Source: Deuterostichococcus epilithicus (taxonomy: Eukaryota; Chlorophyta; Trebouxiophyceae; Prasiolales; Stichococcaceae). From it: 64,000 nt of DNA. This document shows positions 34,386 to 45,846 of this stretch, one piece after another. A program made the position numbers and the translations under genes. The DNA lies in assembly GCA_033439295.1 (NCBI GenBank), contig JAVTLE010000016.1, positions 1,240,001 through 1,304,000 on the forward strand. Reading direction: 5' to 3'. Below the pieces are notes generated by a model. That model did not search any database. It was not told where the DNA came from and was given only the letters and a program-made list of their open reading frames with translations. Each line of letters opens with the position of its first letter. Within the stretch, counting starts at the first letter, position 1.

Positions 34386-36652
34386 CGACAGCGGCGGCGG
34401 CGGCGGTGGTGGCGCGGCTGGCGCGCCGGATGCCACAGCTGCATGCCGGCGCGGTGCCACAGCTGCTGCTGGCTGCTGGCGCGGCAACCGGCCTGCCACT
34501 GCCAGTGCGCCCGCTCCGGCACACCGCGGCTGCGTTGCCCGCTGCGCTGCAGTGCTCGGCGCACTCTGTCACCATTCCAGCCTGCGCCATTAGTTCCTGG
34601 ATCTCCTGCTGTAGTTTTGCCTTTTCAGCCATGAACCTGTCCCACGCCGCCTGCTGCACTCCCTGTGGCGCCGTAGCCTGATGCGGCGGTCTTGCAGGTG
34701 CCGCCCGCGAGGCAGCTGCAGCAGGTCGCGCATCGGGCTGAGCCGGCAGCGGCTGCTGTGCCGCCGGCGACCGCAGCTGCCCGGCTGCCGCGCGCCTGGG
34801 CGAGGTGCACTCTTGACAGCCCTTGCTGCTGGTGTTGCTGGTGCTGCTGCTGCTGCTGCTGCTGCTGCTGCGGTTGCTGCTGCTGCTGCTGCAATGCCTT
34901 GTGGTGCTGTGTCGCTGCCGCCACCTGCTGCTGGTGCTTGGCAATATCTGCCTTCGCCTGGTGCAGCGCCTGCAACAACGAGCCAGAGCACCTTCAAACA
35001 CACAATGACCGAAACGTCGTTGCCACTGCTGCAAGTCGAGGCTTGGGCCACGTCCACATCGTGCGCCGTATGTTGCATCCCGCAAATGGAGGCATGCTAG
35101 ATGATGTCGCAGCAGCAATCTGGTTCTGCCACACTGCGCAGCAGACAGAGGCAACACAGCAGCAGTGCAGCTGCCGACAGGCCATGTGCTGAGATCGGGA
35201 CGTGGGCCTTGCCTGCGTGGCCTGCACGAGCTGGCGCTGCGCGGCGTCGTCTTGTGGGTCCCGCCCAGATGCACGCTTGGCGTTCAGCACGTCGCGCTCC
35301 GCAAACCGCGCCCGCACCTCTGCCGCCCGCAGGGCCGCCCGCGTCTGGGCGGCGTCGCGCGCGCGGGCCGCCGCCTGCACACACCAAACATGAGAATGTC
35401 TCAACGCACACCCCCTTGTATCCGCCAGCTGCAGACGTCGTATGCTGCACAGGGTGTCGCTGGATTTGCTCCAGGATCTGCTCTGCTCGTGGGCGCTGGC
35501 TGGCGAGTGTGGTGTCTGATTGCGGGTGCAGAGTAAGTATTATGCACGCATGTGCATGAACAGGCTGCGAGCAGAAGAGCGCGCCTGCGCCACAGGTGTG
35601 TCTGCCGCCAATGCGGCAGCGGCGCCGCCGCTTCTGCAGCTGGCCCGCAGCTTACGGAAGTGCGCTGACTCGTGCGCATTGCAGTGGCTGCCCACTGCCC
35701 CTGCAGACACGTGCGGGTAGCCTGAAGCAAGCAAAGGATTTATCGATGGTTCCGATGTCAAGCAGCGTGGTGTTGGCACAAGGACCAGAGCCTTTTGCAA
35801 TCAAAGCTAAAACGCGGAGCCAGACAGCAGCGGCACAAGCCTTCGATGCACTCTCCGGTACCAAAAAAAGGATGCAGCAGCGCACCACTCCCCCAGTTCT
35901 TGCACTCCGACGCCAAAATGTCGCATATGAAGCAGAAGCACTGCATGCTCATTGCGACTTGGTCAATATTCTACATGGGTCCGCCGAATGGATCGCAGGC
36001 AGCAACGGAACGGTCCGCTGTGCATTGACAGAGACTTCAGCCTGCGATCCTGCGCATTAGCACCTCTCACCTGCTCGCAGTGCAGTGCATTGCTGGCGTG
36101 CGTGCCCTGCGCAAACTTGTGCATACCACAGAGATTGCGCTGGTGCGGCATGTCCGTCCAGTTCTGCGTTGCAATGGCAGGCTAAGCATCTCAAAGCAGA
36201 GGAAATAATTGTTGAATCTCTGCAGTCACTGACTTGCATGCAAGTGCAAGTGTAATATTGAAGAGGAGGAATTCACCAGGCCCTTCCTCATTCCTGCACC
36301 AGCAAATTGACATTGCTAGGTCAGCACTTTCTGTACAGGGACAAAACCCCAGACATGGGGCTACATTGTACATGCAGCGGATGCTGTCCCTCTGCTTGCC
36401 TGTGACCACGATGTCTTCGTCGCCACCAGCGACTCTGCCGCTCGAAGGCGTCGATAGCATCGTGTCGAGCTCCTCTGACACTGGTTCGACCAACTGCACC
36501 TCCGATTCGCCCGAGCAAAGGTCCTCCACCTCGAGGACTTCCACTGCAGCCGCTGCCACAGCCCTGGGCGTCGCGCCCGCTGCGGTGCGTGCACGCTTGC
36601 GAGCCCGTCGGTCCGGGCTGTCGTCTGTCAGATCCACAGTCTCAGGCGTCAT
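33100..36652 (-). CDS. Large Cys/His-domain, coiled-coil and polyQ protein of unknown function
   Basis: Exon 1 begins at ATG 36652 with TPETVDLTDDSPDRRARKRA, a SUMO-interaction-like motif next to a basic nuclear signal. Three exons then give DMPHQRNLCGMHKFAQGT with ALHCEQ, CFCFICDILASECKNWG and GSHCNAHESAHFRKLRAS. These are in phase and form a compact Cys/His module resembling one in plant proteins whose name I cannot place. Coiled-coil and Gln-rich parts follow: ALRAAEVRARFAERDVLNAK, ALHQAKADIAKHQQQVAAA, RFMAEKAKLQQEIQELMAQA. After a long polyQ tract comes VKALLDWLLPQLPPSKRIAI. The 3' end is uncertain: a stop at 33686, or continuation into the 33-bp-repeat region with a stop at 33100. A nuclear regulatory role is inference. 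It converges on the methyltransferase. Confidence 0.5.
33366..33497 (-). repeat. Four tandem copies of a 33-bp unit
   Basis: The units start at 33366, 33399, 33432 and 33465, with the last two diverging slightly; a degenerate unit lies on each side. On the minus strand the unit encodes an 11-residue repeat of the type AAVKAQRAAGE, which would form a helix. The array may be the last exon of the neighbouring polyQ gene. Confidence 0.85.
34308..34385 (-). repeat. Long interrupted CTG/CAG triplet tract (polyQ on the minus strand)
   Basis: About 26 triplets, almost all CTG on the plus strand, with single interruptions. In the frame that continues into VKALLDWLLPQLPP it encodes polyglutamine; another minus-strand frame gives polyalanine. 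Confidence 0.9.
34841..34893 (-). repeat. Second CTG/CAG tract
   Basis: About 16 triplets with interruptions, in the exon that encodes the Gln-rich coiled coil. Confidence 0.85.
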
Positions 36653-37605
36653 CTGGAGAACTAGCTGGTTGCAGGCAAGTTGCCTCAACAAAGAGCCGAC
36701 CGGGTGCTCCGTCCAAGATGTCTGTTCGAATCGATCCCAGGCTATGATCGCGATTTGTAGCGCTACTGTGCCTTGAACGTGGCGTACACAGTACTTCCTA
36801 CAAGCTGCACTGCGCGGATCGGACGCACGTCAGGCTAGCTAGCTGAAAATAACTGCTTTCAGCCTGGGTGTTCTCGACTTTGGGTGTTCTGAAGACGGCG
36901 ACGGACAGCACACGACAGGACCAGTTGAACGTGCTGCCGTGCAATTCAGCTAGCGTCCGGAGCTTTTGCAAGCGGTGCGAGCTCCGTGAAGATCCAAAGA
37001 TCTCAAGTGCACCCCTATGCTGAGCTACAGCCACAGCAGGCATGACACGCAGCACTACAGGGCCCCCAAAATGCCCAAATGGACATGGTTGTCGACTTGT
37101 TGTCCAAGCTCTGTTCAGCTGTCTGCGTTGTAGGTCAACAGGCGAAGTGGAGGAGTTTATGCACTGTGCAAACGTAATCAGGATTCAGAGCAGCTGGAGG
37201 ACATCCACCGCCGCCGCCACCTACTGGATGAAGTGCTGCCGGCGCATGCAGTGCCTCACTGCAGGCCATCTCTGCCTGATTGCAGCCTGGCCTGTAGAAG
37301 ATTGATTTACATGTGTATTCGGTATTCGGTGGATGGCGGCCAGCAGCAGGTGCGCGGTCGCCACTGCCACTTCATGTCCTTCTGTCTGGGGGAAAGGGCG
37401 GTCTCATTCCCCCCTCGTTGCATCTAGCATTTACACAGGGTCGAGCACCACTGCGCCTATTGCATATTTAGCGACCCGCCACGTGCTGACACGAAGGGTC
37501 ATCAATCTCGCCCTGCATGATGGACATGAACATCACGTCACTCAAAGTGCTGCCGAAATCGTCTTGTAAACATATGCAGGATATACCTATGTTTAGGAAT
37601 GGGTG
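36653..37605. other. Intergenic stretch
   Basis: This is the upstream flank of the polyQ gene and the downstream flank of the aspartyl aminopeptidase gene. Only short frames occur and none is recognisable. Confidence 0.5.
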
Positions 37606-40600
37606 CTAGCATACCTGGATGTCTGGTGGGGGCAGGCTGTCGATGTCCTCCAGCATCGCGTCGACCTTCGAGAAATCCTCGAAAAAGGCCACGAAGTGGT
37701 TGTAGCTGTGGGCGATGTCATCAGTGCCTGCATGCAGAGAAGTTGAGAATTTCTTGCGGCAACACCCAGAACAGCGCGGCGCAGTGCTGACGGAAGCCGA
37801 GATCCATGGCAACTGCAATTGCAGAAACTATGATCGACTATTGCAGGGAATGGCAATCAGTCAGCTTGTGTCATGGTTTCGCTAGCTGCACTACATGCGA
37901 TGAGGCACCGAGTAGGGGAGGAAACGCACGCACCGCACATCTCCCTGATGGAGTGCATAGCGAGCTGCGGAGCGCCAACATCGATGGTGCGGCAGCCCAG
38001 GTTGCTGGCCAGGATGGGCCCTGCGCGGCACGCACGCAGCGTGACATTCCGCCGAGCCCCTCCTCGAGCTATCACCTCTCATGTTGCCGATGACCATGCA
38101 GCCCGGCTGGGGTGTCATGTTCAAAGCAAGTGGCACTCACCTATTGTGGAGCCGCACGCCATGTCGCTGCGCACTGCAAATTCCTGGGTGGGGATGTTGC
38201 GTTTCCGTGCCACCTCCCTGCAGCACGGCCAATACTGCTGACGCACGGATCGTTCCTCGCGCTGGAAGAGCGATACCACACCACGTGTGCGCGCACCCAC
38301 ATCAAGCCGCCGCAGTGATGTTCACCTGAAGAGGGCTGCTGAGACTGCGTTGGTGGCATAGCGCTGGTTGACATTGTGCTTCAGCACCAGGCCCTTGTGG
38401 AACTGCGGCGCCAGCACCGAGTCGTGTCTGTGGCGCCACCAAAAATGACATCCGGCATGAGATTGTGTCCTCGAATGGGTGCCCCGCATTGTCAGTCCAG
38501 CGCCTGTCAGGCCAGCTGATCTGTTGGTGCAGCATAGTTGAGGTTCCAGGCAGGACCAGAGACATCGAGGGGTGTCCAGGGGCATCAGCAGCATGCACTG
38601 CGATGAGACAGTGCCGGGCCATGGCACCTACACAGGCAAGCATCGCATTGACCAGGGACCGGTTGCCGAGACTCAAGACGCTGGGGGCGTATCTACCGGC
38701 GCAGCTGGGATGCAACCGCGTCGGCGAGAACCAGGAGAAAGCCATTCAAGATGAGCCGGCAAACACTGCCATGCTTTTGCCCAGTCAGGCCAGCCGATAA
38801 ACGCCCAGGTGGCGCACTTGTCGGCGTAGTTGGGGTGCAGCGCGTGCGCCATATCGGCTGACACCAGGAAGCTGGACTGCAGCGCCCGCTGCAGAGCACC
38901 TTCCTGCCCGCCCGCCAGCGCGCCCGTCACGCGCGTCACCGTGTCGTACATCACCGGGCCGCCGGCGCCTGAAACGATGCGAGTGAAGGGAGACATCGTT
39001 GACATGATGGTCTCTGGGCTGGCGTTTGTCGCCGCTGCTTGGAGGGCAGGTGAGTCTTCAGCCTGCCTTGTGGGTGGCAATCGATGAACCAGGGCGCACA
39101 GCAGGTGCAGAGCCGGGTGCGGCCGAAATGCCCGCTATAGGGCAAGGGTTGCTGCTGTCGAGTGGTTCGACGCATGAGCACCCGCTGCGGATGCGCTGCT
39201 GAGTGCAATGAGCGCAGTCCTGCATGCTATGCCCGAAGCTGAGGCACCTGCCGCGGACGCGCTGCCAACCTCCTCGTTGTCGAACAGCGCAATGCCACGC
39301 ACGGCGGACTCATCCGCAAGCGCGTCGGCGCTGCCGCATGTGTCGATGAGCGCCGTCAGGGAGCAGAAGCTCATGGCCAGGTTGTCCAGTCGGCCGATGA
39401 ATATGAACTCGTTCTCGAGGCCTGCGCACGCCGCGAGCCAACCATTCCTTTTGGCCGGGGCGGCAAAGCCCGAATCTGGGAGGCTGCCAAGCAGACGGCC
39501 ATTCAGGAGTTGCAAGGCTCACGCAACACGGCTGAGCAGCGTCGAGGGGAGAGCCCAGCGGGGTGTGCGCACCGCCGATGGTGCCCGGCTGGACGTCACA
39601 GACGTTGAGCTCGAAATCGACGATGTCCTCTGGCGACACTTCCAGCTGCTCTGCTAGCAGCTTCACAAGCACCGGATGGTGCTTCTCCTGCGCAGATGCA
39701 GAGCGGTCTTCACAACCAGCCCATGGCTGCGGCTGCAATCACTGCTGTGGTCTTCACAACCAGCCCAGATCGTGGCGAAAGCTTTCGAAAGTCCCTCGCA
39801 GCCATCATCTGCATGGCACCTCGACGCCGGGGCAGCTTGGGTGCGGGCTCATGCAGGGCAGCTCCACAGCACGACAATGCCTGATGCGGCAGCTGCAAAG
39901 ATCCGATCAAGGTGCTCACCTCCTCGGCTGCCGGGCTGCCTGCTGTCTGCGGAGTGGCGTCTGGCGTTGCGCCCTCGCCGCCATCGCCGCCGCCACTCTT
40001 GGTGTCAGCCTTGGCAGGCTTTTCCACACCTGCCTGCGCATACCCACAAGTGAGAAGTTTCATGCGACTGCAGCGGGACATCTGGATACGCTCTGAGCCA
40101 TCTTCGTGCGTGGACAAAGCATGCGCACAGAGCTGGGAACGCCTGCAAGAGTCCAGCAGCCATCCCGCAGGCCCAGCAGCGGCAGCCCACCTTGATGGCG
40201 GTGGCCAGGATGGGCGGCAGGTGGTTCTGCTTGTTGGGCTTGAAGCCCTCGGTGGCCAGCTCCCGGTTCAGGTGGATGGCCAGCATCGGGATGCGCATGA
40301 TGGGTCGTTCCACCTTCACCTGCAGCCGAATCTCCGGGTGTTGATTCAGGGTTAAGGGTTCAAAACCACCCTCAACTGCGCTGCAGCTGGGGTGCCACAT
40401 GCGCATTGACACCCCGAGCTTGTCGCGGTCTTGCATTGTCTCAGAAGCTGTAGTCGGTGCGATTTGTGCAGTGAGCGGCGCCAGCATGCCCTGCAATGAG
40501 ACAAGCAATATCCATTCCGTTATTCTTGCATGCTGTTCAATACCCACACAAACGGCGCACCAGGCGGTGCTGCAGGCCCCCGCCGGGGGAGCGCACGAGC

Positions 40601-41497
40601 ACGCGGCCGGCGACGGACAGGTCGCGGTCGAACCAGGTGTGCCACAGGCCGCCGCCGTATGGCTCCACGTTGATCGACAGCCATGCCTTGTTCTTGGCCA
40701 GTTTGGATACCGGCTTCAGCTTCAGGCACGGGCTGCGACAGGAGCAGGCATGACGACTTCGGATACGCGGTGGCCCTGCGTCTGTCGAATGCTGTGGCCG
40801 ATATGGGGCATTGACAGTGTGCACTCAGGTACTGACGCATGTCTCACCTGTCGGTGTGGGCTCCGATCAAGTGAAAGCCGTTGCCGGGCTGATACTTGGC
40901 GCCCACAGCAAACGCCACGAGCGTGGAGGCGTTGCGCGTGAAGAAGTAGCGGCCGCCGGGCTTGAGGCTCCATGCAGCGCGCTCTGATAGGCGCTCAAAG
41001 CCGATGGCCGTCAGCCGCTTGCTGCCCTCCTCTGCGCAGAAGCAAGGTACATGATGATGTACGTCGTCGAGGGCATCACACTGCAGGTGTCGCAGTGCCG
41101 CTGTTGGCATGCCGCATGACTCTGAATCATGCACACGAGCGCCGGCACCCAACCAGGCGACTGAGATCGATGCGTAGTGCGAGATGGGGAGGCAACCAAG
41201 GGTCCATCTGAGCAAGTACTGACCTACTGCATGGAACTGCGTCCATGACTGATTGATGAAATCGACAAGGTCCTGAGCTATTTCCGGACGCGCTGGGCTG
41301 ACCGGCTTCTCCGACTGGCCGTTGCCGTTGCGCGGCATCGCTGTAGCTGTGGGGGAGATCAAGGACCTGCTTATAGCTGGGCTTGTGCCTCGCAGACTAG
41401 CGATGCTTAGTCGAAAGTGGCGACGCCCCAGCGATCGTACGCACGTGCTGCCGTGGAGAGAGCGCGCAAACGCGTGCCGGGCGAGCAGTGCGGTCAT
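37606..41497 (-). CDS. DAP: Aspartyl aminopeptidase (M18 family), probably organelle-targeted
   Basis: It removes N-terminal Asp/Glu from peptides using two metal ions. Exons from right to left: an Arg/Ser-rich targeting-type N-terminus ([18 protein letters not shown] from ATG 41497), [36 protein letters not shown] with the metal-site [37 protein letters not shown]-type residues near 40290, [46 protein letters not shown] (metal and catalytic Glu pair), [64 protein letters not shown] with the last metal-site His, and a C-terminal [12 protein letters not shown]. All checked junctions are in phase and no frameshift is present. Divergent from PSRP1 with 220 nt between ATGs. Confidence 0.9.
39705..39767 (-). 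repeat. Direct repeat in the intron before a DAP exon
   Basis: GGTCTTCACAACCAGCCC occurs at 39705 and again at 39749, 44 bp apart, in the polypyrimidine/acceptor region of the exon encoding [15 protein letters not shown]. Confidence 0.8.
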
Positions 41498-41717
41498 CAA
41501 ACGATAAAAAATAATATTCGGCGTGAGTTTCTTCTGTGACTTTCTCCCGTGGGCAAAAACGAGTTTGATCATCAGGGTGCATGCAAATTGCATCGACTCC
41601 CCCCGAATTACTAGGGCTAATCACTCGGGCTGAATCACCCTACTTTAAAACCCAGTCAGCACTTTAAATCACTCGAAATCTGCAATCTGCGCTCCCACAT
41701 AAACCGCGTCGATCAAC
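41498..41717. promoter_or_regulatory. Divergent promoter region of DAP and PSRP1
   Basis: Only 220 nt separate the start codons of two oppositely oriented genes. It is AT-richer than the flanks (for example ACGATAAAAAATAATATTC near 41502). No specific element was identified, so shared control is inference. Confidence 0.5.
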
Positions 41718-43781
41718 ATGAACATCGGACTGCTCGGATCCCAGACGCTCTCCAGCTGCGCGCAGCACCGCTGGCGCTCGCCACATGTGGCGCCGAGGCA
41801 ATCGCTCCGGGGTGCAGGCCAGCAGCTGATCTACAGGCAGCCGCAGCGCCGCTGCACTCGCGCGGCCCCAGGCAGGTCTGACATTACTACACGAGCCACT
41901 GCTACATCCGAGAATGGCTCGTCGACTGTCAGGATGTCCGTCCAGGTGCAATCCTAGCATTGCTGCAGTGCACCTGCCGCGCCTGTGCACACGGTTGTCG
42001 AGGCACACAACCATTGAGTCGCCTGAGCAACAGAAAGCCCATGTCCGACTCATGCTGACGGATGACCATCGATGGCAGGGGCGTCACCTTGAAGTGACGC
42101 CGGCACTCGAGTGCGCCTCCGCCCCATGCCATGTGATCCCCTCTGTAGCATGGAGTGAATGGCAGTTGATCGTCGTAAGCAATTCCAACAATCAATCAAA
42201 TTCTGCACCATTCACGTGTGAAATCGTGTTTTTCAGGGAGTATGTGCGCACGCGACGTGAGTTGGCCTGGACCTCGCGGCGTGGACAAATACTGCCATGC
42301 ACGCTGCGAATTGCGCTATATTCCTGAATAGTTTCTTCTGAGTCGACTTGCATGCGACAACGTACATCTTTTGCATCGCAGTCACAAAAGCTGTCGTCCA
42401 CTTTGAGGGCGGGGTGAAGGAAGTCGATGTGCGCCTCAGCGCGGGCGGCGGCGACCGCGGCACTGGCGCCCCGTGAGTTTGGCACTCCGCACATAGCTGC
42501 ATGCCTGCATTCAATCACCCTTGTTGATCATCTGACTTCGTCACTGCTGTGTCTGAGCAGGCGCCAGCGGGCGGAGATCACAGTGTACACACTCCGCAAC
42601 GGCGTGGTGCGTGCGCGGACCGGTGTTGCAGGATTACCTCCAAAAGTCTAGGCCGCATTGCTGGTTTTAGGATTCATCTTGAAGCATGCACCACAGACTG
42701 CGCGCCTTAGCTGTTCGTCTACAGCCTGTGTGCATGCTTCCTGCAGGTGCGCGCAGAGGATGAAGAGGACAGCCTGTACGCCGCGATCGACCTCGTCTCC
42801 GATAAGGTCCACCGATGTTCATCGTGCCGATGCTCTCCGTGCGAGATGCCGTTCAATGTCCCACTGGACTTGTTGCCATCTCCAGGACGCTGCTCTTTCG
42901 CGCAGTGAACAGTACTCAAACACGCATTCCGCGTGACAGCGAACGAACCCGAGAGAGCCCAACCCTGTCCTTTCCACAGGTGAAGCAGCAGCTGCGGAAG
43001 ATGAAGGAGAAGGCCATCAGCCGCGGCAAGTGGCAGGGCAGCGGCGGCCCTAAGGTATAATGCCTTGTTCCACACTTTGAGTGTTTCATTTTCTACACGG
43101 TTCACGCCTCTCTGAAGCATAGCAACCCAACCCAACTACTGTTTCACTTTGTGCACACAGGGCGCCCAGGTCATCAGCGAGCTAGTCGACTGGGAGGTGT
43201 GCAGCCGCTGCCCGGGCACTGCCGCCCTAGTCTTGTGTCGCCGCGCTCTCTCTTCTTGCTGTGGTACAACTGCATCCTGCACACCAGCTCTCGCCCTTGC
43301 TGCATGCGGCCTGTGCAACGCGCGCAACAATCTCAGACCGCCGCGCAAACGCAGCGTTTTGGCAGCGATCGGATTGATTGATTCCCCATCACCCATGTAC
43401 ACTATGGGTTCCCCAATGCAGGACTCGGAGTACGGCTGGAAGATGGACCGCAAGGTGCAGCTGCCGGACGACATCGTGCGCACAAAGACCTTTATGCTGC
43501 AGCCCGCCACCCTCGAGGAGGCCACGGAGCAGCTGGATCAGGTGCGCTTCCTGTCGGATCTCACTCGTTTCGAAAGACATGCGTAGGACGCCAACCTCGT
43601 TCGTTCAAAACTTCCTGTCATTGTGGTCGCGAGGGTCGGATGCTTGACGACAATTTTCCTTTTCGCTCAGGTTGGACATGATTTCTACCTGTTCCAAGAC
43701 AAGGAGAGCGGAGAAATCCGGGTGGTGTACAAGCGCAACCATGGCGGCCTGGGGCTGATCGTGCCGAAGCTCAACAAGTAG
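41718..43781 (+). CDS. PSRP1: Plastid ribosome hibernation factor PSRP1 (HPF / pY family)
   Basis: Ten exons join in phase into 272 residues: 41718-41945, 42079-42110, 42237-42256, 42382-42472, 42561-42606, 42747-42806, 42980-43054, 43161-43196, 43422-43541, 43671-43781. The first exon is a chloroplast transit peptide (MNIGLLGSQTLSSCAQHRW, Ser/Arg-rich, then ATATSENGSS). The N-terminal HPF fold reads GRHLEVTPALEEYVRTR, VVHFEGGVKEVDVRLSAGGG, RAEITVYTLRNGVVRAEDEE and LYAAIDLVSDKVKQQLRK. The C-terminal HPF domain has VRTKTFMLQPATLEEATEQL, GHDFYLFQDKESGEIRVVY and GGLGLIVPKLNK. Such proteins park in the 30S decoding site and store idle plastid ribosomes. Two microexons (32 and 20 nt) are unusual. 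Confidence 0.92.
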
Positions 43782-44085
43782 GCGGTCAGGCAACTATCCA
43801 GCCATATCAGAGAACCTAGCAGACATCAGTGGCCAACAGCAGCTGAATCCGTGAGCAGAGCTTTGTTGTTGGCAATCCGAAAGGCCTTTCAGCTCTAGCA
43901 GACGTCGACATCTGGCTGGACTTGTACCAAAACCACAAATGTCCCGAGTCAAGCTGGAATGCATTGGCGACCTTCTACTGTACAAATGTTCTTACAAACC
44001 CCGAAACTGTGAAGACGAGCAAGCGGAGACAAACTGAAAGATCGTTCCGCGATTCAATGGATGCACAGTCGGTTGGGCATACCTT

Positions 44086-45292
44086 CTACTCATGCGGCAT
44101 TTTCTCGCTCACGACCGTCGCGGCAGCACTGACCGGTGCATCCGGAGCCTCCCCACCCAGCTGCACATCCAGACTGAGCCTCTGATTGCGAACCAGCGCC
44201 ACTGGAATTGGCTGCGAGTTCTGGCTGACCACCCACTGGGCAACGCTGCCGAGTCGCTGCGGATCAGAGCCGGCCTGCGGAAGGCAGGGCGTGTCAAGCG
44301 AGCGAGCCAAGCGGGCCATGCAATGCTGCAATGCTGCAGCACCCATCGCATCGGACTTTGAATTGCAGACCTACCGTGTCGTTGGCGGCAAGCACCACGG
44401 CGGACGCCCCCAACTCGCTTGCCAGCCGCACCACCGTCCTTCCGATGGCGTCTGGCGGGGCGTTCTCCGTGTCGACATACACATGCACCTCGTAGAGGAG
44501 CCCAGCCGCCGTCAGCAGCGGTAGCAGCCTATTCAGAAGCAAGACCACATTCGTCGAGGGCATGGCGGCAGAACCAGCGATGTGTGCAGCTTGCAGCACA
44601 CATCAGAAAGTACAACACGAGCTGATCGAGCGCCTGGGGAAAATACATATGGTAAGCTGGGCATGTGAGAAAGCTGTTGCAGGGGGGGGGTCTTACTGGT
44701 GCTTTATGTGGGTTTGCGCGCGGAGCACATCCTGTCGCTCGTGATGCGGCTCGTCGTCTCGGACATTGAACGCATTGCCCGGCCCCGAGTGGTACACCTG
44801 TTGGACAACACACAGTCGAGGAGCTCGTTGGTCTGCAGCTGAACGATGCTGTGGTGGGATAGCGACAGCTGCAAGCCACAGATGATCTCGTTCATGTGTT
44901 CAAAAGTTTCGACGCGAAACTCGCACGATCCTGGGCGGGATTGTACTGCACCTCTGTTGGCGTGTGCAAGCACTTGACGACGTGCGCGAGGTGTATCGCA
45001 TCGCCTGCGTGGCAAACGATGCCTTTTGAGCCTAGAAAGCATTCTGACATAGCGAACACATGCGAAATGTATTGCAAGGGTTGCAGGCCGAACCTTCCTG
45101 TGCCAGATCTCGAGCGACCCACGCCAGCGCCGCAACTGACTCGGGCGTCAACGATGTCGCCAGCACGATGTTCCGGGCAGCCTGCTGCCCCGGTACCAGA
45201 TTGCTGAGCAGCTGCAGGCTACCGACCTTCTCAGATCGGCTCCGCTGCAGCGAGAATGTGGGGGAGTCTGAGATGCGCTGCAGCGCTGCCAT
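44086..45292 (-). CDS. Universal stress protein (USP)-like domain protein
   Basis: Five exons in phase from ATG 45292 to TGA at 44086. The first gives ARNIVLATSLTPESVAALAW, the beta1/alpha1 start of a USP fold. Next are DAIHLAHVVKCLHTPTE (beta2), VYHSGPGNAFNVRDDEPHH, then LLPLLTAAGLLYEVHVYVDT and RTVVRLASELGASAVVLAAN, and finally AGSDPQRLGSVAQWVVSQNS with PIPVALVR. The usual ATP loop GxxGxG after the fourth strand is not evident (ANDTAGSDPQRLGS stands in its place), so this may be a non-nucleotide-binding USP. There is no membrane segment. It converges on PSRP1 and is divergent from the chalcone-isomerase-like gene. Function beyond stress-type signalling is unknown. Confidence 0.75.
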
Positions 45293-45846
45293 AGCAGGGC
45301 TGACACGCCACGACGGCGTCAAAATCCAGTAGCACGGAAGACCTGCTGCGCTGTTCAACGCTCTGCAACCACATGCAAGTTTACAACACCGACGAATTTT
45401 CAGCCAGTACTTGGGCGCGGCCTGCAACAAGCCCAACCAGTACACAATTACAGCTGCTCTGCGCGGCAGTGTACCCGCCGACGGATCAAGCACTTGTTGA
45501 ACGACACAACAACGGGATGCTACTTACTCCTGCTGCGGGCGAACTTGCCGAAGCCTTCGGCCACATAGATGTTAGTCAGCAACAACCTCCAGCAACGTAA
45601 CGATCTCCTGGGGATTGTGCACATACTTGTGCACCCGATGCAGTCAAGCGGTCGGCAGCATACAGCAAATCCAGTTCACACTTGACCACCGGAGTCTGAA
45701 CTTCCGTCGCCCTGCCGGCTGCGCAGCGCGCTGTTTGCCGTGAGAGTCTCGGACTGGAAGAGGTTCTTGACGGATCCTCGCAGTTGCATGAGCGCTAACT
45801 GTCGCGCAGTCCTTCTGGTGCTCCTCGGACTTTTTCTAGGTGATGC

